Shown: one piece after another, positions 1 to 5,551 of the stretch | How positions within the stretch are numbered: position 1 is the stretch's first letter | How the letters are laid out: each line of letters begins with the position of its first letter | The notes under the pieces: model-generated | Told to the model about the DNA's origin: nothing | What the model saw: the letters and a program-made list of their open reading frames with translations, nothing else | Databases searched by the model: none | Program-made: the position numbers and the translations under genes | Assembly: GCA_012513545.1 (NCBI GenBank) | Contig: JAAZCB010001228.1 | Location: 1-10,562 of the forward strand | Direction of reading: 5' to 3' | DNA: 10,562 nt | Source: Clostridiaceae bacterium | GTDB lineage: Bacteria; Bacillota_A; Clostridia; Acetivibrionales; Acetivibrionaceae

Positions 1-564
1 CAGAAGCTTAATGGAGATTGCGGCAGGCTTTATTCAGGCATGTACCGTAAAGTGCCCCAGGTAATGTATAAAAAGATTCAGAATATTATAAGGGAGAAGG
101 ATGGGCTTATAAATTTCTATTATCAGGACAGCAGTGACCAGCTCCGGCAAAAAATCATTGAACAGGCACTGAAGCTGGTAATAGCATATATTAAGCTTAT
201 ATATAACCATAGCACAAGGATAAAGGAATTAAACACTATTAATGTTGATAGAGTTACAGAGAGAATTAATAAAAACAGCAGAAAACTTGATTTTGTAAAA
301 AATTCAAGTGCAAGAGACAATCTTCAAAGGGCAATTGACCTTGATAAAAAGCTGGTTGAAAGAATTAATGCTGAAAGAAACGAAGTAGAAATGATAAGTA
401 CAAAGCTTGATTATATTGAAAGTGCGATCCTTATGTTTAAGCATCAGATTATATCAAGTGACAGCGTAGACCCCTTGGAAGCAGATATTGATAATGTTGT
501 AAATGAAGCTGAAGCATTGGATAATGTCTTGACTCAGAACAGGAATGGCAGGTTAAGGTTGTAA
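1..564 (+). CDS. Unrecognised helical protein, 5'-truncated by the window edge
   Basis: The reading frame is open from the first base, so the gene begins outside the window; 187 residues are visible, ending at TAA 562-564. I do not recognise the family. The visible part is almost entirely charged, helix-forming sequence with no signal peptide or clear membrane span. A moderately hydrophobic stretch (visible residues about 57-69, LKLVIAYIKLIYN) is followed by a long Lys/Glu/Asp/Asn-rich segment (about 75-165) that could form a coiled coil, then a short basic tail (NRNGRLRL). An internal ATG at position 40 lacks a convincing Shine-Dalgarno sequence and in-frame coding continues upstream of it, so it is unlikely to be the start. 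The gene converges on rsgI and shares its terminator. No function is proposed; a cytoplasmic structural or membrane-associated coiled-coil protein would fit. Confidence 0.75.
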   Translation, partial: QKLNGDCGRLYSGMYRKVPQVMYKKIQNIIREKDGLINFYYQDSSDQLRQKIIEQALKLVIAYIKLIYNHSTRIKELNTINVDRVTERINKNSRKLDFVKNSSARDNLQRAIDLDKKLVERINAERNEVEMISTKLDYIESAILMFKHQIISSDSVDPLEADIDNVVNEAEALDNVLTQNRNGRLRL

Positions 565-683
565 AACTTATACAGAATTAATTCAGGCTTATAGAAATGG
601 TCCAACTTTTATCAAACTTGACGTTAAGTTTTTATGAATCTGTTATTGTGTCAGAGTATTCTTTGTTAGTTATTCAAAAATAT

Positions 684-722
684 AAAAACTCAGAGGGCTC
701 AAAAAGGCTCCCTGAGTTTTTT
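684..722. terminator. Bidirectional intrinsic terminator between convergent genes
   Basis: AAAAACTCAG (684-693) pairs with CTGAGTTTTT (712-721). The stem extends past a bulged A through GGG/CCC, and there is a T-run on the right and an A-run on the left. It can therefore stop transcription of both the left-hand gene (+) and sigI-rsgI (-). It is the only clear element in the 177-base gap between the two stop codons. Confidence 0.85.
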
Positions 723-741
723 ATTTGATTTGCAAAATCTT

Positions 742-2757
742 TTATGGTTCTATACCTGAAACCAGCTTTCCTGAGATATACACGGTAACCTTGTTCCAGT
801 CACTAGGACTTAAAGCAGAGTTGTTGAAGGAATAATCCGATAACTGGTCAAACTGTGTGCTTTCCCTTTTATGATCAGGTGTAATTCGAAAAACGGTTGT
901 CAGATGCTTGCCTGGTTGTATTTTACCTGCATCAGCAAATGAAAGTTCTGCGTAATAGTCTGCATTATCAGTGCTTTCGGACATCTTTACAAATTTGCAT
1001 TTTATGTTTGATTTATCAATAGCTTTATTATCAATAGCAACCCAATCAGGGTCAAAAAGAGGATACTTGACTTCATCTATGGTAAAATAATATCTTACTT
1101 TTATGTCTATAATATTTATTGGTGTTGTGCCTGTATTAACCAGTTTAATCCTTGGTTGAATGTAGTTTGTTGTTGGAGTTGTGTTTTCATTGTACATCTG
1201 TAGTTTGATCTCTCCAATTGTATTCTCACTGGTAGGTTGGGCAACCGCTGTCGGAGTAGGTACAAATGGTGTGTTTGTTGGAGCAACAGTCGGCTTAGGT
1301 GTAACTGTTGCTGTAGCTGTAGCTGTTGGTACAGGTGTCTTAGCCGGTACATTAGTGGAGGTATACTTAGGTGTCTGAGTAGGAACAGGCGTAGGCACAG
1401 GTGTTGGTGTCCTGATAGGTGTAATTGTCGGTACTGGTGTACGTACAGATGTAGCTGTAGGCACATTTGTTGGTGCTGGTGTAGGTACTGATGTACGGAC
1501 AGGTGTAGCTGTATATACCGGTAAAGGCGTAGGTGTATGCGGTTTGACAGTTGCACTTCGTGTACGCTTAGGTGAAGCTTGATAAGAAGGTGCTGATGTA
1601 GGGTAAGGAGTAGGCGCAACAGCAACTAAAGAGGTATGAATAGGACTTGGTGTAGCTTTTGGTGTATGCATAGTGGTAACAATTACTCTGTTTGTGGGAT
1701 AGGGAATTGGAGTGGATTTAACTAAAGGCGATACGACAGGCGTAGCTGATGGTATTACCCCAGGTAAAGCAGAGGAATTATTAGCTGCAGCTGTTGCTTC
1801 AGGCAAGCTTGAAGCGCCTGAAGATGGTGGTGCGGGCGTTTTCACCGAAGATGAAGCTTTAATTGAAGATGGTACAGCAGATGGAGCATTAGATGAATCG
1901 GCAACTTTAACTGATGGTGTTGCTTCAACTATCGGGGTAGAGGAGGCTGAGGCTTGAGCCACATGTACCTCTGTGTCACTGCTAAAGAAATTTGGATCGA
2001 CAATTTTTATCTTATCAAGTATTTGTGAAACTCTTGAGTTTTTTATTTCCTCTATGGTAATATTAAGACCTTTCTCGTTTGCTTTGGTATAAACAGCATA
2101 TTTCCCCATGGACAAGCCGTATTCCGAAGCTATTTTTCTATTATCAGAGGTTGCTTTTATAACTTCCGAATGCAAACCTTCAGTTTCAGTGACTTCTTTT
2201 AATGAATTAAGGATGTTGTCAACCCCTGCATCGTTCTCAGATTCAGGTGTAACAGAAAAAAGCACAGAGTTATTGGCATCATCCAAAAAGCCCTCCTTTT
2301 TGGAAATGTCCAGTATATTTTTTATGGCATCTTTGACAGGTAGTTTTTCTACAACAATATTTTCAAGTAATAGCTTAGCCTCATTGTTGAGAGGTTTAGA
2401 TTCTACAACAATGTTTTTCCTGTTAATAGCCAATTCAAGACTGGGATTTATATCTACGCTTACATAAGTAAAATGATTTGTGAAAAAATTCAAGCCCAGA
2501 CTATAGAAAATAACAAGAAAGACTGCGGCAGCTGATGCAACAATGGAAAAAGTTTTCACAAAGCTTTTGTTTTTTATAATCGACTCAGGAACATACAAGT
2601 CTGTCTCGTCAAAAAATACTTTCTGACCGCGAGTCATATCCTGGGTACGTTTTAGCTCTACAAATTCAAGTTTGTCAGTCATAACAAAAGCTTGAGCCTT
2701 TTCCAGCTTAAGTATAATTCCTACATTTATTAAAGTATTAGTGTCAATGTTGTTCAA
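742..2757 (-). CDS. rsgI: RsgI-family transmembrane anti-sigma-I factor with C-terminal CBM3 cellulose sensor
   Basis: 671 residues. In order: a cytoplasmic RsgI N-terminal domain that binds and holds SigI (about 1-57); one membrane helix (about 68-92); a conserved extracellular domain opening with VSVDINPSLEL (99-109, to about 265); a 245-residue Thr/Pro/Ser/Ala-rich linker (about 268-512); and a CBM3 (515-671) with the family signatures YNENTTPTTN, VNTGTTPI, VRYYFTID, FVKMS and LSDYSFN. RsgI proteins of C. thermocellum sense polysaccharide outside the cell and release SigI. RsgI autocleaves between Asn and Pro in the family motif; here that bond is Asn104-Pro105. The start is TTG 2757-2755, with GAGGAGGG (2771-2764) six bases upstream. 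It overlaps the sigI stop by four bases (TTGA), implying translational coupling. The long linker would let the sensor reach through the cell wall. The family call is firm; the exact ligand is inferred from the CBM3. Confidence 0.95.
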   Translation of the reverse strand: MNNIDTNTLINVGIILKLEKAQAFVMTDKLEFVELKRTQDMTRGQKVFFDETDLYVPESIIKNKSFVKTFSIVASAAAVFLVIFYSLGLNFFTNHFTYVSVDINPSLELAINRKNIVVESKPLNNEAKLLLENIVVEKLPVKDAIKNILDISKKEGFLDDANNSVLFSVTPESENDAGVDNILNSLKEVTETEGLHSEVIKATSDNRKIASEYGLSMGKYAVYTKANEKGLNITIEEIKNSRVSQILDKIKIVDPNFFSSDTEVHVAQASASSTPIVEATPSVKVADSSNAPSAVPSSIKASSSVKTPAPPSSGASSLPEATAAANNSSALPGVIPSATPVVSPLVKSTPIPYPTNRVIVTTMHTPKATPSPIHTSLVAVAPTPYPTSAPSYQASPKRTRSATVKPHTPTPLPVYTATPVRTSVPTPAPTNVPTATSVRTPVPTITPIRTPTPVPTPVPTQTPKYTSTNVPAKTPVPTATATATVTPKPTVAPTNTPFVPTPTAVAQPTSENTIGEIKLQMYNENTTPTTNYIQPRIKLVNTGTTPINIIDIKVRYYFTIDEVKYPLFDPDWVAIDNKAIDKSNIKCKFVKMSESTDNADYYAELSFADAGKIQPGKHLTTVFRITPDHKRESTQFDQLSDYSFNNSALSPSDWNKVTVYISGKLVSGIEP
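1240..1955 (-). repeat. Low-complexity DNA encoding the RsgI Thr/Pro/Ser linker
   Basis: The + strand shows degenerate GGTGTAGGTAC-like units, densest at about 1290-1660. On the coding strand these read as ACX/CCX codons giving PTPVPT, TPVRTPVPT and TATATATV blocks. It is a coding microsatellite likely to vary in length between strains. It has no regular spacers, so it is not a CRISPR array. Confidence 0.8.
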
Positions 2758-3524
2758 TATTGTCCCTCCTCGATCTCTGAAATGTCAACAAAATCCCTTA
2801 GTGAATAGAAACCATTACCTAATATTAATGCTGCAGCTATTATAAATACTCTATTTCTCTCAATTGTTTTTTTGTTTATTTTTATATTCTTAAGCAATTC
2901 AGTTTTTGGTATATTTCCTGTCCGTTCCAGCTTATCAAACAGCGGCTTGTTTTCGGCAATTATTTTTGCAATCTTTATGCAAAGGTATTTAGAGTCCTTA
3001 TGTTTTGGAGCCTCTCTAACTAAATCATTAAGTCCGATTCCAAAATCATTGAGCCTTTTTTCAAAAAGTTCAGTTTCCTTACTCACTTCATAATTACTTT
3101 GCATGTCAATATCAGTGCGCAGGTGTGTTTGTTCAAAATAATTGTTTTCCTTATCCTCAAAATAAGTAAAAGGATACACTATATTATGTTTACTGTTACG
3201 TCGAATATAATCCGTTATTCTTCTTTTTATAACTAAAGCAGAGAAATTTAAAAACATCATGTTTTTACTTTCGTTATAGCTGTCTATTGCTTCGTTGAAA
3301 GCAGATAGGCCTATACTGAATTCATCGCTGTTCTCAGTATCAATAAACCTGCCTGTTACATTTGAAACAGTTTTTATAATAAACGGTTTATAATCGCTAA
3401 TAAACTCTTCTCTCAAAAGCTTGTTTCCTGCTTTAATTTCCCTCACAGTCAGGATAATATCAGCCTTGAAGTCTTTGCTCATAGAATTATCCTTTTTTCC
3501 TTTCAGAAAAGAAAAATCAGTCAA
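2754..3524 (-). CDS. sigI: Alternative sigma factor SigI (sigma-70 family, SigI subfamily)
   Basis: 256 residues from TTG 3524-3522. Residues 35-110 (NKLLREEFISDYKPFIIKT, DEFSIGLSAFNEAIDSY, ALVIKRRITDYIRR) match the region 2 core of SigI, including the DEFSIGLxAFNEAI signature. Residues about 151-256 match the SigI C-terminal DNA-binding domain, with the helix-turn-helix around KTELLKNIKINKKTIERNR (207-225) and the terminal SLRDFV. In cellulolytic clostridia multiple SigI proteins direct RNA polymerase to cellulosome genes and to their own operons. It is the first gene of a two-gene operon with its antagonist RsgI. Start choice: TTG has AGGGG nine bases upstream (3538-3534) and retains the N-terminal extension seen in B. 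subtilis SigI. ATG 3482-3480 with AAAGGA upstream is a reasonable alternative, giving 242 residues. Confidence 0.95.
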   Translation of the reverse strand: MTDFSFLKGKKDNSMSKDFKADIILTVREIKAGNKLLREEFISDYKPFIIKTVSNVTGRFIDTENSDEFSIGLSAFNEAIDSYNESKNMMFLNFSALVIKRRITDYIRRNSKHNIVYPFTYFEDKENNYFEQTHLRTDIDMQSNYEVSKETELFEKRLNDFGIGLNDLVREAPKHKDSKYLCIKIAKIIAENKPLFDKLERTGNIPKTELLKNIKINKKTIERNRVFIIAAALILGNGFYSLRDFVDISEIEEGQY

Positions 3525-3591
3525 AAAATTTCACCCCTCAAATTATGAAGTGCAGTTATTAAGGCTGCGCAAACAGATAGTTACATTGTTG

Positions 3592-3600
3592 ATTATAGCA
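3592..3600 (-). promoter_or_regulatory. Extended -10 sigma-A-type promoter for sigI-rsgI
   Basis: On the minus strand TGCTATAAT (3600-3592) is a perfect TGnTATAAT extended -10, 68 bases upstream of the TTG start. The -35 position, 17 bases away, is a T-rich stretch that matches TTGACA poorly, as is common with an extended -10. It would supply basal sigI transcription. Confidence 0.6.
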
Positions 3601-3699
3601 TACAATAACGCACTAAAAAAGGGGACACATAATCATTAAAATTTTAATTTCAATACTAATTGTACATAAAAGCTGCTTTTTTACGTTCATAATAGTAAT

Positions 3700-3727
3700 T
3701 TCGAAAATATGTTTTTTTTAAGGGGGT
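3700..3727 (-). promoter_or_regulatory. SigI-type promoter of sigI-rsgI (autoregulation)
   Basis: On the minus strand ACCCCC (3727-3722) is followed by an 18-base spacer beginning TTAAAA and ending TTTT, then CGAA (3703-3700). ACCCCC and CGAA are the -35 and -10 elements reported for B. subtilis sigma-I. The same layout recurs upstream of the GH9 gene. Transcription would start near 3690 and read into sigI, leaving a leader of about 165 bases. Confidence 0.75.
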
Positions 3728-3744
3728 TTAGCAGGTTTATATTT

Positions 3745-3772
3745 TTTGGTAAGTGTTACTTGTGATACCAAA
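3745..3772. promoter_or_regulatory. Inverted repeat in the divergent sigI/GH8 region, possible operator
   Basis: TTTGGTA (3745-3751) and TACCAAA (3766-3772) are perfect 7-base arms around a 14-base centre. It lies between the divergent promoters and has no T-run, so it is not an obvious terminator. An operator role is inferred from position only. Confidence 0.3.
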
Positions 3773-3819
3773 TTCTGTTGACTGTACATCTTTTTTCGAT
3801 AATTTTGCCAAATGTCATT

Positions 3820-3851
3820 TTGACACCCTGAAAAGATATAATTAATGCGAA
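3820..3851 (+). promoter_or_regulatory. Probable SigI-type promoter of the GH8 gene, overlapping a consensus -35
   Basis: ACCCTGAAAA (3825-3834) is followed 13 bases later by CGAA (3848-3851). This is a looser version of the CCCCCTTAAAA-N12-CGAA arrangement at the sigI and GH9 promoters. A perfect TTGACA (3820-3825) overlaps its left end, but the hexamer 17 bases on (TAATGC, 3843-3848) is a weak sigma-A -10. A TATAAT at 3837-3842 is only 11 bases from TTGACA. The sigma-I reading is favoured. The leader would be about 95 bases and contains a small hairpin (GATTTC 3866-3871 / GAAATC 3885-3890). Confidence 0.5.
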
Positions 3852-3938
3852 TTTATATATATGCAGATTTCGATATAGTTTATAGAAATCATAAAAGAAT
3901 ATTTAAGTTTTATGATTTTTAATTTAAACAATAATCAG

Positions 3939-3956
3939 AAAGGGGAAAAAGTAGTG
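3939..3956 (+). promoter_or_regulatory. Ribosome binding site that sets the GH8 GTG start
   Basis: AAAGGGG (3939-3945) lies eight bases before GTG 3954. The in-frame ATG at 3912 has no purine-rich site upstream and would put 14 hydrophilic residues before the signal peptide, so GTG is preferred. Confidence 0.75.
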
Positions 3957-5360
3957 CTAAACTTTATTAGAAAAAAAGGTGTTGTTCTGATCACTTTAGC
4001 AGCCGTAGTTGCATCATTGTTTGCAAGCATTAATGTTACAGCTGCAAGCTTTCCGTACAATGCAAAGTATCCGTACGGATTCAGCAGTCTGGCGAGCAGT
4101 CAGGCGGAGGCAAAGACTATGCTGGATTCCGAGTGGCAGAGCTGGAAGGCTGCTCATATTACTTCAAACGGAGCAGGAGGCTTCAAAAGGGTACAACGCG
4201 ATGCTTCTACAAAATATGACACTGTATCTGAAGGACTTGGATATGGTTTGATCCTTGCAGTATATTTTGATAAACAGGCGTTGTTTAACGACTTATTCGG
4301 ATACGTAAAGGCACATACGAATGGAAAAGGCTTTATGAACTGGCATATCGACCCTAATGGGAGTCCTACAACGAATGATGGGGGAAGTGACGGAGCTACT
4401 GATGCGGATGAGGATATAGCTCTTGCTCTTATTTTCGCACATAAAAAGTGGGGATCAGACGGCTCTGTTAATTATCAGCAAGAGGCTCAGAATCTTCTGA
4501 GGAATTTCATGCAGTATGCTATTGATGGTACAGTACTTAAACCCGGTGAGTCATGGGGAGGATCACAAGTTACAAACCCCTCATATTTTGCACCTGCCTG
4601 GTATAAGATTTTTGCCAAATTTACAGGCGATAACAGGTGGATTCAAGTAGCAGACAAATGCTATGAGATAATCGACAAGGTTAATGCACGCAACAACAAC
4701 ACAGGTCTTGTGCCTGACTGGTGTACTGCAGATGGTACACCTGCCTCGGGAAAAGGATATGATTTTTATTATGATGCAACAAGATACCCATGGAGAACAG
4801 CAATAGACTATTCTTGGTTCGGGGACGAGAGGGCAAAGGCTAATTGTGATAAAATAACTGCTTTTTATAAAGGTGTGGGAGCAGATAATATTGTTGACGG
4901 TTACACTATTACCGGAGGCAAAAAAGGCCAATATAAAAACGCATCATTTGTGGCACCAGCGGCAGCAGGTACTATGACAGGCCTTGACCTTGATTTTGCC
5001 AAAACAATGTATGACCGCTGTATCGAGGTAAAGGATTCGGGTGATTACCAGTACTATGGTAACGCATTAAGGATGATGATTTTACTGTATATAACCGGAA
5101 ACTTCCCTAATCTTTATGAAGATGTAATTCCAAATCAGGATCCATCACCATCAGGTGGCTCATCAGGGGAGATAAAAGGCGATTTGAACGCAGACCAGAA
5201 AGTTAACTCAACAGACTATGCACTTATGAGAAGATACATACTTGGTATTATTAATGATTTACCTGCAGAAAATGATTTATATGTAGCTGACATGAATGAC
5301 GATGGAAGGATTAACTCAACTGATTATGCGGCATTGAAAAGAGTGTTGCTTAATAACTAA
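3954..5360 (+). CDS. Secreted cellulosomal GH8 endoglucanase with type I dockerin (Cel8A-like)
   Basis: 468 residues from GTG 3954. A signal peptide (1-31, cleavage near VTA-A) is followed by a GH8 domain (about 33-385) and a dockerin (about 406-468). GH8 enzymes are inverting (alpha/alpha)6-barrel beta-1,4-glucanases that cut inside cellulose chains. Conserved blocks include RVQRDASTKYDTVSEGLGYG, DGATDADEDIALALIFA, NPSYFAPAWY and YDATRYPWR. By recalled alignment to C. thermocellum Cel8A, the acid is Glu93 (SEG), the base Asp274 (YDATR) and a substrate-binding residue Asp150 (DADED). The two dockerin repeats, GDLNADQKVNSTD and ADMNDDGRINSTD, keep the calcium ligands and Ser-Thr recognition pairs; the first has Gln where Gly is usual. 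There is no CBM, so targeting would depend on scaffoldin. The gene has its own promoter and terminator, divergent from sigI. A xylanase- or chitosanase-type GH8 is less likely given the closeness to Cel8A. Confidence 0.95.
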   Translation: MLNFIRKKGVVLITLAAVVASLFASINVTAASFPYNAKYPYGFSSLASSQAEAKTMLDSEWQSWKAAHITSNGAGGFKRVQRDASTKYDTVSEGLGYGLILAVYFDKQALFNDLFGYVKAHTNGKGFMNWHIDPNGSPTTNDGGSDGATDADEDIALALIFAHKKWGSDGSVNYQQEAQNLLRNFMQYAIDGTVLKPGESWGGSQVTNPSYFAPAWYKIFAKFTGDNRWIQVADKCYEIIDKVNARNNNTGLVPDWCTADGTPASGKGYDFYYDATRYPWRTAIDYSWFGDERAKANCDKITAFYKGVGADNIVDGYTITGGKKGQYKNASFVAPAAAGTMTGLDLDFAKTMYDRCIEVKDSGDYQYYGNALRMMILLYITGNFPNLYEDVIPNQDPSPSGGSSGEIKGDLNADQKVNSTDYALMRRYILGIINDLPAENDLYVADMNDDGRINSTDYAALKRVLLNN

Positions 5361-5394
5361 TAATTATTAATTATTATTATGTTCTTATGCATTT

Positions 5395-5434
5395 AAAAAG
5401 ATTCTTTGGTGAGGAATCATCATGGAATCTTTTT
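5395..5434 (+). terminator. Intrinsic terminator after the GH8 gene
   Basis: AAAAAGATTC (5395-5404) pairs perfectly with GAATCTTTTT (5425-5434) over 10 bases, with a 20-base loop and the T-run as the right arm. It separates the GH8 and GH9 genes into two transcription units, consistent with a second promoter at 5471. Confidence 0.75.
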
Positions 5435-5470
5435 GTTAAATCAGAAACTTTATGGGCTTCCAAATTGCCC

Positions 5471-5498
5471 GCCCCCTTAAAACAGCGGGATTTTCGAA
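5471..5498 (+). promoter_or_regulatory. SigI-type promoter of the GH9 gene
   Basis: GCCCCC (5471-5476), an 18-base spacer starting TTAAAA and ending TTTT, then CGAA (5495-5498). The spacing equals that upstream of sigI, and the spacer ends match too; only the central eight bases differ. The predicted start is near 5505, about 45 bases before the GTG start. No sigma-A promoter of comparable quality is visible here. Confidence 0.75.
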
Positions 5499-5534
5499 TT
5501 ATTATAGTAGTATGTTAACTTGTAATATTATTTT

Positions 5535-5551
5535 GGGAGGAAATGAGCGTG
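5535..5551 (+). promoter_or_regulatory. Ribosome binding site that sets the GH9 GTG start
   Basis: GGGAGG (5535-5540) is eight bases from GTG 5549 but only two bases from ATG 5543. The GTG is therefore preferred, although both are in frame and give nearly the same signal peptide. Confidence 0.7.

Noticed and set aside
1240..1760. Regular GGTGTAG-like repeats as a possible CRISPR or minisatellite
   Set aside because: Units are short, degenerate, lack spacers and lie in frame within the RsgI linker.
1116..1957. Several open frames on both strands across the rsgI linker
   Set aside because: They are alternative readings of the low-complexity Thr/Pro codons (Leu/His/Gln-rich or Cys/Arg/Trp-rich products), not proteins.
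3837..3842. TATAAT as a sigma-A -10 for GH8
   Set aside because: It is only 11 bases from the nearby TTGACA, has no TG extension, and no acceptable -35 lies 16-18 bases upstream.
3912..3953. ATG 3912 as the GH8 start
   Set aside because: It has no ribosome binding site and adds a hydrophilic 14-residue leader; GTG 3954 has AAAGGGG at good spacing and starts directly with a signal peptide.
5361..5394. AT-rich TAATTATT tract after the GH8 gene as a regulatory element
   Set aside because: It is simple AT-rich sequence with no clear structure; the adjacent 5395-5434 hairpin explains termination.
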